DNA from: Neckera pumila
Lineage: Eukaryota > Streptophyta > Bryopsida > Hypnales > Neckeraceae
DNA: 64,000 bases
NCBI GenBank assembly: GCA_963969595.1
Contig: OZ018409.1
Location: 36,221,282 to 36,285,281 of the forward strand
Direction: 5' to 3'
In this document: piece by piece, positions 48,991 to 63,100 of the stretch
Position numbering within the stretch: the stretch's first letter is position 1
Layout: each line of letters begins with the position of its first letter
Translations under genes and position numbers: made by a program
The notes under the pieces: generated by a model
What the model saw: the letters and a program-made list of their open reading frames with translations, nothing else
Told to the model about the DNA's origin: nothing
The model's database searches: none

Positions 48991-51900
48991 AAATTGACCT
49001 AGCTGTAACTTTCTCATTTGGATCCAACCATTGATTCATATTATGAAGGAAATCTTGCCAAAGTTTTATTGATGTTGAAGCATTTTAATTTGATTTTAAC
49101 AATTGAAATAATTTATAGTTTTGAACTTTTTCATTTGGAGTAAAATATGATCCAAATTTCAAGAAGAAAAATATACGTATATACCCATAATAATTCACTA
49201 ATGATTATTAATAGGAGTTAAAGAAATGTTTTTTTCTTGAAACTGCCCAACATAGCTAACAAAGTTTAACTCCTCTTAGAATGTGACTTGAGAACTAAAA
49301 TTTATTTTCTAGGGGACAATTTTATGCCATATTTTATTATTTGCATACAACCCAAATTTCAAAAGTCATTATTAGCAAAAGATGCCCAAATTGCCCAAAA
49401 AGTTCATGGCAACATAACTTGTGATTTATACTCCTCATCAAAGAAGATTAATCCCCACTAAGGAGATACAAGTTTACACCTTGTGTCAAAATTTTGTGAA
49501 CATCCAACCAAAATTGACTTCGTAGGAACCTATCTGGATTTTCAATTGTCCATTCAACATACAATTGTCCTTTAGAGATTACAGTAGCATGACTTTGATC
49601 ATTAATGTCACACACATTAATAGGATAAATTGGTGTAACTTCAATTTGTTCTTTAGAGCATCTTCAAAAGAATCCAACAAAGAAGGAAAAACATCAACAC
49701 AAATTTCGTACAGGCCATGAAAATAAGCTAATGTAGGATTCAACACAAAAATATCACTAAAAGTATTGTTGTTGGACATAACATATAGACACCCTTGCAA
49801 GTACTTTTTTACATATGTATTACGCCTTCAAACTTGGATAGCAAATAATCAACTACCAATCACTGACTTCCAATAACTTTTTTCCTAGGAATGATGGTGA
49901 GATCGAGACATTGTATTCCTAATCTCTTATGACGCATTTTATTATTTCAAGTGTCAAACCCAAATGGATCAATTTGTCCATTATAATTAAGGCATAGCAT
50001 AATTTAAGATCCCTTATTATGCGTAGAACATGTAACATGTTGCATCTGGATATTGCCCTTCTATTGATGATGTTCTTATATCCCCTAGCCGGCCTTGATC
50101 CCTCCAATAATGTTAATGCAATGTTTTTGTTTGTGGTTACTCTTTTGAATGAATAGTAAGGAATCAGTTCATTATTTAATTGGTTACCGTACCCCTGAGT
50201 GAATTGTATTTTTTCATTACATCTTGTGGGTGCTTTATTCCCACCGTTGGAATATACACATCCGGGTTCTAAGTGCCTTTGTTATATAAAACTCCTAATG
50301 GATGTCTTTAATGTGCAATCCAATTGTGCCTTTCAAGCAATGAATCTTTGTTGTATTTCCTACTTTAAACTTTCCTAGTAGCAATGGCTAACCAAATCAA
50401 ACCAAATTAGTTTGACACTAAAACTGCATTCTAAAACTTCATCCGTCAAATGAATTTCTAATGGTCTAGCTATTGAAATTTGCTTTAAATTCTCGTTTTA
50501 TTTCATACTTTTTTTATCTTTTACATAAATTATGACTCTGACTTTGTTTGGTCAATTCTAGTTGACTTCATCCAATTCCACCTGATTTTTGTTTAACATT
50601 CATTCTACTATAAATCATTCAATATTCTTTTAATTCTTGAAGTTAAATTAGTTTGGAAACCTGAGAATATTTTTCTTAAGATTTTACTCCTAGCTTATCC
50701 CTTGGTTATCTTTTGACCTAATTGGTAAATTTTTAAAAGATTTTTATTGCTTTGGATAGTTTTGGATTTTATTCTATTTTTAAGGTTAATTAATTTTATT
50801 AAGGTTTTACTTTCATCTTTTAAAAAGATCAAAACTTTTTTATTTTTGACCTTCTAGATAATTGACCATCAACTATTTCATCAAAGTTTATCTATAAAAT
50901 TCTTTTATTTTTGACTTCCAAAAAGTTATTTTTTATCTTTAAACTTTTATTTTTGCTTTTCTGGTGAATTAATTTTACCTTTAGGGTTCTGCTTTTATCT
51001 TTTTGAAAAAGATAGAAAACTTTCTTACTTTTTTATTTTCTATTAACCGGTTCATCAAAATTTATCTATAAAATTCTTTTACTTTTGACTTGCAAAAGTT
51101 ACTTCTATCTTTGACCTAGATTCTAAGAATCCCTTTAAGATTTTTTGGATGATTTTCTAAATCTTCATCTACTTCAGGACTACTACTTTTCATCCAAAGA
51201 TAAACTTTGATAATTTTCTTTAATGATTGTGATAAAAATCTCTTTAAAGTACTACAATAATTTTCTATCTAATTTTGAATTTATTGTATATTTTTTCTAA
51301 TTCATAGGATTATATCTAATTCTAATCTTTAATTTGAAAGTCAAATACTAATCTAATATTTTTGGTGAAAATGCAAGAATTTTGGTAAAAAAGTTCAATG
51401 ACTGACCTGACACTTGGAGACTTCGATAATCTCATCTCCATGGATGGCAATTACAACGTCGTTGTACGTTCCTTCCCATTCCATTTTGATTTTGTTGTAT
51501 GTGAATATTATAGTTCAGAGACTCATATGATGAATTGGAAATGCCTAATTCTTCTTTTCCTTTGTTTTCTTCTTTTCTTTTCCTTCTAGTTCTTCTAATG
51601 CTTTCTTTTTCTTTCAAGATATTTTTTAGGAATAAAATCCTATCAAATTAAATCTCTAATGCTTGGTCAAATTGTCTTAGAATCAAACAAAACCTTAACA
51701 CAAGGTTTCTTTGACTTCTACTAAGGCTACTAACTAATTCTAGAATCTCTCAAAGGTCAACTATTCTTTTTTGTTTTTGTTTTTTTGTCGTACAAGCAAA
51801 GTCTAACCTTAAACAATAGGTCAACTATTCCTTATGAATGGCTAAGCTTCATTCATATCTCTCTCCTTCTTCCTAAAACCCCAATTTTGCAAACCTTGTG

Positions 51901-53548
51901 TTCATTCTTCTTCTCCAAATACTGAATTTTGAGTGAATGAGACACCAAGTTTGAGAGAATTGGACTTTAATTGTGTTCACTGATGGTAGAAACTTGAGAT
52001 GAAGGAGCCTCTAGAGCTTAACCCTGAACTGCCAGACCGGTCCCCGTGGATAGAAAGGCAGAAGTTGACTGAAAGTCGTGGGGTCACACGAAATCACATA
52101 TGTGGACTGGAAATTGCAATCGTGAGAAACAAAAAGTATGGGGTTTGCAGATGACATGTTTTGACCTCCAAAATAGCAATAAACTTTGAAAAAGCCAGAT
52201 TGGCTCATGAATTTTTGGCGGAAATGAAGAGAAGCTCTGAGTTTGTCGTAGTCAAGTCAGCATCCAAAGAATTTGCCAAAAAGTTTGATAGTCATTGGCA
52301 CAGGATTGAAAAAGCAAAATTTAGGAAGGTGAACAAGTAAGAGAGAGCAACAGAAAAAAAACAAGCATCTATGGAGGAATTTGTGCACCATGGACCTTGC
52401 ATTCCAATCACAGTTGTGGAGTTCATGAATAGTAAAAAAAAGAAAAAAAAAAAAGATTTGGCCTTCATGCCGTTCGATTGGACGTGCTGCCTCCAATGAG
52501 TGAGCAATAGCGATGCCTTGGCACGTACTGGAATCAGCTTGCAGGAGAAAAGCGACCACTTGCCAAATTTGACGAGAGAATGATGATAAAAGCGGTCCTC
52601 TTCTGCTGGGCTCAGCGGTCTGTTTCAATCCCAACCAGCCCTTTTTTATTTGGCACCATGGGGCCATAAAGCACCACTTGAAAAATCCGTGCGAAAAAGA
52701 ATAAAGGAAATTTTTTTAAAATGGAAGTAAAAGCGCCAGCCAACAACCTAGGGTTTGGGTGGCGCAGCTTGAAAGCTGCAACCCTAGCCGTCATTATTGC
52801 CACTCCTGTAGATCGACTGGCATCCTCAGTTTGAAAAGGCGCGCCAAATTGCACCACTCCTGCCACTTGCCTCGCCTCTAGTACACCAATGTGCTGTTCA
52901 TTCTTCTCCAAGGGAGCGCGACGAGAAATCTTCTTCATCGCCAAAGTGAAGGTAAGCATTTAAACTTCCATCGCTAGATCTGAGACCATTCATTCCACTA
53001 TGTCGCTCGCCTTCATCACTAGTCTTCTGCAGTTTAGTGCGTCTTTGTTGCGCTCCTCTGTACTACAACTCCACTCCTTGCTGATTAAACGATTGTGCTA
53101 ACTGAATCGGATTGGTTAATTGGATTGCAGATCTTGCATGTCCTCCCACTCCGCATGGGCATTTCAACACACTACCGTCTCGTTGCGATGGAGGCTGTCA
53201 CTGATTGTGTCCACTTCGTGGTCAATTTATTGCAACCAGGAAGTTTAGGGACTATATCAGGGTATGTTGGTAGTGATTTAGATAACCTTCTGCTTTCTTC
53301 AGTGATGAGTTCGAAATTGCAATACTTGTGTTTGGTGTTGTGCTTGCTGTGCAAGTTGTGCTTCTGGTTCTGGGTATTCTGCATGATACCATGGTTTGAT
53401 AGGGAATCGCCAACGGTTGTTGTGAATGTTGCAGTTGTTGTTGCCTAGCCACGCCATGGTTTGAAAAGCAATCGCCAAAGGCCCCTAGTTCATGTGACGC
53501 TCACCGTGTTCTGTACTTACCTTGAACTCTCAGCTTTCCCAAGTGGTG
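48991..53548. other. Gene-free region
   Basis: AT-rich to about 52000, with no recognisable gene apart from the doubtful open stretches at 49579-50107. From about 52250 composition is less AT-rich and probably belongs to the 5' part of the hAT element, but I could not define its end. Confidence 0.4.
49579..50107 (-). other. Short unrecognised open stretches, possibly an old element
   Basis: Two adjacent minus-strand stretches (50107-49919 and 49800-49579) read as fairly normal protein text, for example TFSDIFVLNPTLAYFHGLYE, but have no flanking exons or start context that I can support. They lie in repeat-rich DNA between transposon copies, so a fragment of a mobile-element gene is more likely than a host gene. 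I do not recognise the family. Confidence 0.2.
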
Positions 53549-56500
53549 ATGGCGATGGAGGAGGGATCATCGACTGCGCAGATGGAGAATTTTGATGACA
53601 GGCCCAGTACTACGGTGGAGGAGATGGCCATGCGGTTTGCTAGTGCTCAGCTCAACAGAGAACTGTCTACTGAAAATGCTGCAAGAGCTGATCGTGTAGC
53701 TGTAAGGAAAGTAGAGAAGGAGGCTGCTAATCGACGTAGAGAGATCAAGGGGAAGGCTGTTTGCAAGGAAGACTCGAATGCCCGTTGAAGTGCACAAGAA
53801 GCTGTATTCATTACCAAGTTTTTCACTAGCTCCCAAAATGCAAGCAACCAACAGCCTCTCTTCGTAATCTGTACTCCATCGGATCCGACATTTGATAGTT
53901 CACAGTCTGCTACAATGGAAGCATGCTCCAAGGCCGTGTCTATGGACACGGTGATGTTGGAGTCCACACCTCCACCTCAATCTCAGGGAGGGAGTAGTAG
54001 TCGTGGTGCATCAAAGTCTACAGAGGCAGCCCTTTAAACACGCCGCCAGTTACGTGCAGATTTGGTGGAGATTTTAGATGGCGAAGAGGACGTTGAAACC
54101 AATGATGACTTCCAAGAAGTTTGAGCTCCAAAGAAATAAAAAGTAAATTATGATTGTAGGCGACGCTTCCAACACGAATGGGCTGCAAAGCTTGTGTGGG
54201 CGGAACCAATTCGAGGTAATGTTGGTCAAGTGCACCTTGTGAAGTGCAAGATTTGCTCTACTTTTCAGAAGACCACCAAGATTTTGGGGCCGAAGTGGGA
54301 CACATTGACGAAGCACAAAGGCAGAAAAAAAGCAGCATTTGACATGCCGCAGTACAACGTCAAAGCTGGGGAGTGGTACATTTCAAGAACTAGTAGGCAC
54401 CAAATCAACTTACAGCTTTTTGCTGCCAGGCAACTAGCATCTGTCTTGCAGCAAGTGAACGTGAGCACTGCATCAGTGAAGTCGAAGAAAATTGTGCAAC
54501 TAAGCACCATTTATCAAATCCTAGCCTCTGGCCGGCCCATGCTAGAATACAAGGAGAGACAAGGCCTATATGCCTTCCTTAACGTTCCAAATCTTCCTCA
54601 AATGCATTGGACTGATTTGTCTGGGTGGAAGATGGCCGAGTTTCTGTATGAGCAGGTGAAACAGGCAATGAAGAATACAATATCTCTTGCCCACTTTGTT
54701 GCGATCACTTGCAATGAAGTGACTTCAGTGGACAATGGCAGTTGGCTATGTATTCATGCGTACATTGTGGAGTCATATGTTAGAATTCCACTTATGATTT
54801 CTTTACAGCACCTAGTGGATGGAGCTGCTGCAAACACCCTTACTCTGGTAATCATGAAGGCCTTAGAGGTTGGGGGAGAGTTGACGTCCAAACAAGTTTC
54901 TCGAAGGCTGTTGTGTTTCGGAGTAGATGGAGTGAGTACTTTCCAAGGAGCTCGCAGTGGGGTCACAATCCAAATCCAGACAAAATTTGCACCTTTTTGT
55001 TTGGGAGTCCATTGCATGGCCCACCACTGCAATCTGTCTGTGAAGTCTTTGTTGGCCCTACCAATTTTTGCCGTGATGGAACAAGTAATTCAAAAAACTC
55101 ACGCTTACTTCAACAAGTCACAGAAGCGAATTTGCGAGTACCGAAAGCTCGCAGAGGTCATGGAAACCAAGGGCCTGAAGCCATTGCTTCAAGTTACTAC
55201 ACAGTGGGTTTCCTTGTTAGAGCCTTTACAAAGATTGCTTGCCGATTATTGTACCCTGTTGGCGAAGATGAAGGCAGACGCTTCAAAAAACGACGCAGCA
55301 AAGGTACGCACTTCCTCTGCCTTTCCATTCTTAGTGTTTAGCGCCGCTCAAAGTGACCACCCTGTCTGTACTATGTGTTTGTGGCATTGAGTTAATTTGC
55401 ATGCCTTAGGAACATCTACTTCAGTGGTTGTTAAGGTTTCAGTTTCATTCAGTGTCACTAGACTATGCAAAGTCATTGATGGTGCCATACCTGCCAGTAG
55501 AGCCGTGCAACGCCAGGCTCTCCCTGCGCGAGCTAATGCTCGCATATATCCTAAACTCTGTCTTGAGTAATCTAGAATCAAAGTTGCATTTCTTTGTTGG
55601 AGCTCATCTGCGTGATTTTTTGAGATTTTTCAGGAGTGTTTTGGTGGATTTTAGAGTAACTTGCTGTTTTTCTTTGTGTATGTTGTTGAGACGCTTCTGG
55701 CGTTTATTGTTCAGTCGTTTTAGTGATGAACGAGTTGCTGCTTTACGTAGAGATAGAGGCTCGTGATCTTCCTTGACTGTACAATTAGAAGCGTAGTGAT
55801 ATCTTGAATTCCTTGTGAACTTTTGATTAATATTAGTTTCTTGTCTTTGTGCGCTTCCCCCTTAACCTATCGATTCAGAGTTGCTGATCCTCGCACTCTT
55901 CTCTGGGTAGTGCTTCATGGTCATGACCGCACCAAGTGATAATTTTGGTTCGTCACGCAATCTTTTTAACTGCATGAACTGGCAAAAAGTTGTTAGAAAC
56001 CAGTTTAGCAAATTATCCAGGAGCTATTGCCACGTAATGATCGTGAAAGTTCCTGATTGCCTTGAAACTATTTGGAGATAGCAAGCCCCAGGTTATGAAA
56101 GGGGTATCGATTCAGAGTTGCTTTCACCTTGAGTAACAGTCTTTCAGTTTAATCCTTTTATCGTCCTTCATTGCATGCGTGCTTTGCATTGTTGCAAGCC
56201 TGCAACTCGTGGTCCCAGGAAGTTATTGAAGATAGCTTTCTTTTATATAATTTTGCACGCAAACGAGCAAGCAAGCCTCATCGACCTCACGTACATTTCA
56301 ATTGTGAGTGAGTGTGATGTAAATTACATCTTCAATTCTGTATCTTGAGAGATGCAAGCAATTAGTTCCAACTCTAATTTTCTTGATTTCTACTCTTGTT
56401 GACATTGATACAATGCGTACTAACAAGAAACCATAAGTCTTTCTATTTCTAACATCATGTTTGGTGAATCAAATGATCACATTAATATAGAACCTTCTTC

Positions 56501-58571
56501 CGATGCTAGACAGACACGAAATAGCTGATTTTTAACAAAAAATTGATTTTTTAAAAGCATGATAACAAATCAGCAAATATAAACCCAAAGCACAAGAATA
56601 CCTTAATCACAAAGTAGTGAGTGATTAGTAAACAAGACTCACCAAAAAGTGTGGTACAGAAAAGCTCTGGGCTTCAGGAGAGGCCTTCAACCCAAGGTGC
56701 TAAAGGATTCTCATTTCCATGCCTGCAATAGAGAAATACTTGGCTACAAATGACTGATTCTTGCATGCGTGAGATTCCTTTGTTCTGGACAGCCCTTATT
56801 CAACTTAATCTAATTTGAATAGGTCCTAGAAAAAATCGACACCCAATTTAGTGCCGTGTTTGAAGGACTTAATCTAGACTCTCATGGACAGTTCAGTCAT
56901 GGCAGGACAAATTTGGTTCAACTTTGCTAGATTGGGGGGCATGTTTAGTCTACTGCTTTCTATGACGTTCTGGTTTTATCTTGCAATGGAAAACTAACTG
57001 AATATAGTGTGTCTTTTGTAGAAATGTTTGGGTCTGATGTTAAATCCATATGCTTTGCTTGGCATGACGGCTTTGATGCCTCTCCTGGAGACCATCGATT
57101 TGCTTGTGACTTTTGCCCAGAAGCAAGATGTATACATTTGCGACTTGTGGCTGCTCTCAAAATTGCGGAAGGCCAACTTTTTACTTTCTATGTGGATAAG
57201 GCTACTGCATACGCTGCAGATGAATTTTGGGCGTTTAAAAATATTTTAGACTATTCACATACCCAGATCCACATGAAGTGGTATCGGATTTGAACAATGA
57301 ATCAGCCCAACTCATCTTTGTCGCTAATGGTGAACAAATTTGGGCTGTGCATGAGAACGGAGCTGTAGACCATGATTTGTTTACCACCTTAGTTGCTTCT
57401 ATCAAATCGGAATGCACAGGTAATTCCTAATAAGCTAGGTTGGGATTCTTTTTTGAGTTTGTATTTGTATATTGCGCCATTTAAGGTTACAGCTTGTAGA
57501 AAAGTTACCGAAAGCAGACAAGAGATGCTGATAAGCTTTCTAAGCTGCCTACATCCTAGTGTCGACAGGTCTGCTTGTGGGGAACCAGGAGAATTTTTGG
57601 GGAAATGGATGGACTTCTTTGTGTATGCTGTCACGCATGATGAGAAATACCGAGTAACTTACCCCGTTAAGTATGTGTGGCTTTTTCATACATTTCACAA
57701 TTTCTTTTGACAAAAATGAAATGTTCAATTGAGGATGTTAGTTCACAGAGAATGGAGGCAATTTAAGCAATTTTATTTGAAAATTGTACTGTGCTCACAA
57801 TATTTGTGAGACACAATTCTAGACTCCAGAACCAGGAATCAATTCTTATCATTTTTCAAGTTTCAACTAGTACCCTGGAATAACTTTAGGATATTCATGA
57901 ATGATACTAACGGCAAAATACATTATATAAGGTCAGTATTTTAAACATGCAGGGAACTGTTAGATAGATCACACAAGATATTTCGACCTGGATAAATTTT
58001 ACGTCATTGGTACTGTAGCTGTAGGGTAGGTTTGGCAAGTATTCAAGTATGTAATAGTCTCTTGCGGGTCCTTCCTTAGCTACTTCTGGACAGTCTGGGT
58101 TGTGGATGGCTTGTTGTCTGTGGTGTTTGGCAGGTGCAGCTCAACAGCTCTTGAGGGAACTTCAAAACCGCTTCCCCTCTCACCACGTTATGGACACACT
58201 CGGTGTGGTATATCCGCAATATTGGTTGCAAAGCGAGGCGGAGGAAAGCTTCCCCAAGCATCTCATTGTTCTGATGAATTTTTACTGTGAGCCAAAGCTT
58301 GTCGAAATTGAGAAGGTAAAGCGTTTAGTTCCTCTTGTTTTGGACCGCCATAGCTTGCAAATTCAGCAAGGCTTTTCCCGAGTGCTACAAGCTTGCAGAA
58401 GTTGTTGTTGTCCAAGTTCTGGGCTCAGTAGAAGACGAAAGATGCTTTAGTTCTTTAGCTTTTTTGAAAAATAAGCTCCGGAATTCATTGGATACCTACT
58501 TGGAGTGTGGTGGGGATGTACTCCCAGAAACTATTCACCTTGGAGACCTTCCCCTACGATGGTGCATATGA
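53549..58571 (+). pseudogene. Decayed hAT-family transposase (C2-type zinc finger, hAT C-terminal domain)
   Basis: Relic of a plant hAT transposase of the large, multi-exon type. One frame runs from ATG 53549 to a donor at 55303 but is cut by in-frame stops at 53786, 54035, 54122 and 54137. After these it stays open and encodes a zinc finger (VKCKIC...KWDTLTKHKGRKKA), then CFGVDGVSTFQGARSGV and HCMAHHCNL, motifs of the hAT core. A second exon-like block from 57022 to 57419 (LNPYALLGMTALMPLLETID, then VAALKIAEGQLFTFYVD) has frameshifts near 57145 and 57260. A third, 58134-58315, carries FPSHHVMDTLGVVYPQYWLQ. The final block, to the stop at 58571, has the C-terminal dimerisation motif SVEDERCFSSLAFLKNKLRN with the conserved acidic residue. 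I found no terminal repeats or 8-bp target duplication. It cannot encode an intact enzyme as read. Confidence 0.85.
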
Positions 58572-59810
58572 ACAGTGGTTAGCTGCAGCAGATTCTAGAT
58601 ATGGGCTTTGAGTTGTATCACAGTTAGTGGTTCTAGATCCAAGCTTGCTCTAGATCACTTTGTCTTCAATGGATAGGACCTTGCTTGTCCTGTTGTGTCC
58701 ACGAAGAATTTCTATTAATGAATTTTTATTATCTGACTTTATGTTCTTGTGTTCATGAATTTTGGTTTTACATTGCCAATTCATTGTAAGGGATCTCTAG
58801 TGTGCCAGATTGCATCAATTAGACCAGCACTTTCGCCTTACAAGCATCAACCACAATTTTCTTATTGCCAGGAAATTTCAACACTTCTCCAAAATTTTGC
58901 CAGTTTCGCACGATACATAATAGAACGTAGTGCCAGAGAAAGCCACCAATTCCAATCAACTAAAGCCAGAATAACCCTCTAAGAAAATGGCTTTTGCAAG
59001 TGACATTCACTGTCACAGATGGAGGCCTCGCCATGTGGACTCCACATAGAAGTGCAAGTATAGCCACTCTAGCTTTTAGCGAAAAATGAAAAAAAAAGGG
59101 TTGATCCCAACTGATCGCAGGACTGGGCAACTACCAAAATGGACCCCTCCCTCAAATATGGTTGGTGACAATGTGCTGCCTTGCCCGTCCTTGTCGCCAC
59201 CTTGGACGCTGAAGTCACTTGTGACGTTGCCTTATCCAAGTGCCCAACTGCCGCCCCAATCCAGGGACTCCATGATCCCACCTTCTCACTACAGCATGTC
59301 CTCCCCTACAAAACTAACGTACTGCATGCTGTGACTATTTATCCTTTTCACTCAAAATGTCTATCTTCAACTTCTATACATGATGACAACCCCTCATAGA
59401 GCTCTTCAGTCCACCTGCTTCTCCCTCTCCCCTAAAAAAAGGCAACCGGTAAAACGAAAACAAAAAACAAAACAATAAAAAGTAAACAAACACAAGGAAG
59501 CACTTTTGTACATATTCATCACTAGTAGTCCCATGTACAAGGTTGACAACGTAGAATAGAAAGCACAAAACTCTCAGAAGTCTCATCACCAATGATTTTT
59601 TCAGTAACATGGATGCTTACAGATATGTCCCTGACACCTGGGACATGCTTGATTGGTTCTCCTACCGCAGATACAACAATTTGCCCTTTTTCATAAAAGG
59701 GGATTTTGGGCTATTGAAAGATTGCGAGTTCCCCTGCATTTCTAGATTGCGGAAACGTAGCTGCAGCAGCTGGCTGACGTGGCACAGCGGCTGACACGTC
59801 ATTTTTGAAT
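58572..59810. other. Gene-free spacer after the hAT relic
   Basis: No gene or RNA is supported. The 3' end of the hAT element must lie here if it is complete, but I could not identify its terminal repeat. Confidence 0.4.
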
Positions 59811-59837
59811 TTTTTTTTTTTTTTTTTTGCTTAAAAT

Positions 59838-59839
59838 GA

Positions 59840-59899
<60 letters not shown>

Positions 59900-60010
59900 T
59901 ATTATTATTACTATTATTATTATTATTACTATTATTATTATTACTATTATTATTATTACTATTATTATTATTATTATTATTACTATTATTATTATTATTA
60001 TTATTATTTT
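59838..60010. repeat. TTA trinucleotide microsatellite, about 55 units
   Basis: An almost uninterrupted TTA run with occasional CTA units, preceded by a poly-T tract (59812-59828). It yields an artefactual poly-leucine frame. The interruptions recur regularly, pointing to growth by slippage of larger blocks. Confidence 0.95.
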
Positions 60011-60197
60011 ATTTTTTTAAATTCTGACAGGCTCGTACCGCCATTCACTAAATCTAGGCAGAATGGAGAACGGGCTTGAAACGGTCTTCCAAGGCCCCCG
60101 AACCCCCTCTTATGCTCCCTATATTTTTCAAACCATGTGCGGATGCCACATGCGGGAACAATGTCAAGAAGCCTTGTGTCCGGCCTAGCCATTTACC

Positions 60198-63100
60198 TTA
60201 GAGCTCCTTTGCTAATTGTACTAGAGAACATAAATGAGTCATTGGCTCTTCCAAAAATCTGAAACTTAGGTCAAAATGTATAATCCAAGCATTGCAAATG
60301 CTTGTATCCAACAAATAGTGAGACACTCTGTGCCACCACTTGTGGCTTCTTGTCAAGCAAGAGTAAACCCCTCTCAATTGATTGGCGGTATCAACCCCCC
60401 TCATATTCTTTGTATATTGCAAGTGCATTGGAACCGTGCACACTTTTTTTTTCTTCCCTCTTATGCAACAAAACACAAATGGCCTTGTTCCCATTGCTAA
60501 TACAGCTTCTGCATGTGTGGACAAAAGAACAACAGCCTTTTTGTCCTTCTAGACTGCGCAGTAAATGTTACGTTCTTTGTGCATGCAGTAGTCTATCCAT
60601 CCATAGTCTTGTTTTTTGGTTCTCTACTTCGCATATAATGTCTTGGGCACATATTTCCTGTTTGCTTTTAATATGCCCGTTGCCATTATTCCTACTTCCA
60701 GTAAATCAAGGAATAATGGTACGGATGTAAAAAAATTATCGGTAGTCAGAATGTGATCCTTGCCACCCAAATCCTTGAGCAAATGCTTGACAACATGCCG
60801 ACCTTGCAATCCTTCACCTTTGCCAGGTTGCTCAGGTTGGTCTTCATTCAACATGCCTTCGTCACTACTTCCACTAATTTGTACATTGTCATCATGAGGA
60901 TTTTCCTCCCTACCGTAGTAAATCTGAAAATTCCATACATACTTCGATAAGGCATCCACTACAGTCCACACCTTTATGCCAAACTGGACAGGCTTGTTTA
61001 GCATATACTAGCAAATCGGGCAGTCTTACCCTTATACATGACCATACTTTCATCAACAATGACTTGTTGGTTCAAGGATCACATAGCCTTGAACCTGTCA
61101 CAAACTTCATCTACTAGCCACCTGACTTTATGCAACTTGTCATGTGTAGGGCTTTGTCAATCTTGGACATCTTCATCCGCAATGGCCACATGTAAACAAC
61201 GTGTGATCACTTTGAACCGATCCCTCTTCAGTATTTGTAAAATTGTGTGGCAATGAAAGAATCCATCATCCTTCGACCAGTATAGACGTTGGTTTGGCAA
61301 TTTCTTTATGCCCATGTACAAGCATATAACAAGATAAGCTTTGAACTCCTCTACAGTCAATGGCGTCCAATCCAATCCACCCCAAGTTCGTCCATCTTTG
61401 TAAATGACCTCGGAAGCATATGCATTAGTCTCTCTAACTATTCTTCTCATCAATTTCGGTGACCAGAACTTATGAAATAAGCCTAAAACTGATGGTAATC
61501 GGCCGTATGGATGGGTGCATCCAGGAATTCCTCCATTGAATGGCAGTGGAGGATTTTGGTAATGCGCAATGTCAGCTTCTCAAGTGTCTTCTGCAAATCG
61601 AAGCAGAAGAGGGTCCTCCATCTTTGCCTTTCCTTTGCAAGATGTTGCTCTGGATGAGCGACTTGCACTTAGCACCCCTATTCTTTGCCTGACCTTTTCT
61701 GCGCCCCTTCTGCGTTGGAGGTTTGTACCATGAATTGTCGCTGCTACTAGTATCGAATCCCTGCACCACGGCGTCGTTACCGTTGGATGGGCCAGCTGCT
61801 TCTTGATTTGAATCTCCCTCCTCTGCACAGGGCCCCACGCGCTTTTCCCTCCCCCACATTGCGCTGCCACCTCTGCTGCTGGCCGTGCGCCCTTCTTCTC
61901 CATCCTTCTGAAGCTTGCTGAGATTTTTCCGGCCCCGCATTTTCTTGCCGCGTCCTCTGCTACTATAGTGTCCTCGTTCTCCGCTGTTGAAAGCCGTTGG
62001 AGGTTTTTCTCCACCTCCCCACGTCTTGCTGCCGTTGTATCTTCATGGATCCTCATTGCCCTAGGTATGCCCGCCCTCTCGTATGCGATGTCAGATAATG
62101 TAGCATCAGAGTTGTCTTCTTCGCTTCTCCTTTGCGTGCTTGAGGGAGGTTTTTCATGCATGCCATTCCTGATTTTGTTCTCCATGTTTTCCAAAGTGGA
62201 AGACTCTATCGTTGTTGGATCTTCATCGCTCATGTACAAGTAGTCCTCAGCTGATGAAGGATGGCCGTCATAGAAGTCTTCTGCTGGTTCTTGCTTGTTC
62301 ATTGTAGAGGCAGGTATAGTCATGTCCTGCGTTCCTTCTCCTTCATGTTCTGTATTAGGATTGTACAAGCGATAAGAGCGCCGTTGATGTTGTCTATGCA
62401 CAACTCCCTCGCAAACATCTTCTTCTTTAGCATTGGCACACTTCAAGCGCACATATTTGAGCTTATTTCTAGGGTGTATTCTCTCTTCCAGAATTTGTCC
62501 TTCTATCCACTAGTCAATCTCTTCAACTATATGCAATGGATCTTTACAAAGTAATTTCCTTTGAACCCTAACCACCTCTCCACTGACTAGCGCCGCCTCT
62601 AAACTAGTTTGAACATTCAAAGAAGGGCTTTGGGCGGCGAGTCTCACCTTCTCATTGTTGTGGTGCGCTGCAAGGTCCTCTCTCGCACATCTCTTGCGCA
62701 AGGATGACGGCACCTGCTCCTCCGGCGTTCCTGTCAATGGGACAATTGCTGCGGTCTGCGAGGGGGGCGTCGAAGGAGCTGCCACTGGGGGGGGCACTAT
62801 AACTGCTTTCCTCCACCGCCTGAGGTCCGCAAGCTGACGACTGGAGGGACCCTGATGCACTCTGAGATTGCAACGCGGTCCCAATTGTGACCTCTCTGTG
62901 TGAATAAGAGTTCTGCAACTCTGTGCCTGTAGGGATTTTGTTGAGCTGACTTCCACAACAAGCTAGAGTTTTCAGCTTCATGGTTGTCGTGCTCAATCTT
63001 GGGGAAAGGGAATATGATCTCTCTCAGAATGGTGTACACTTCTTCTGGGAAACCTCTTAGATGTCCTTCAGGCTTTTCAGTAGACCACCCTAACAATTTT

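Noticed and set aside
59827..60027. 66-residue open frame, almost all leucine
   Set aside because: It is the translation of the TTA microsatellite.
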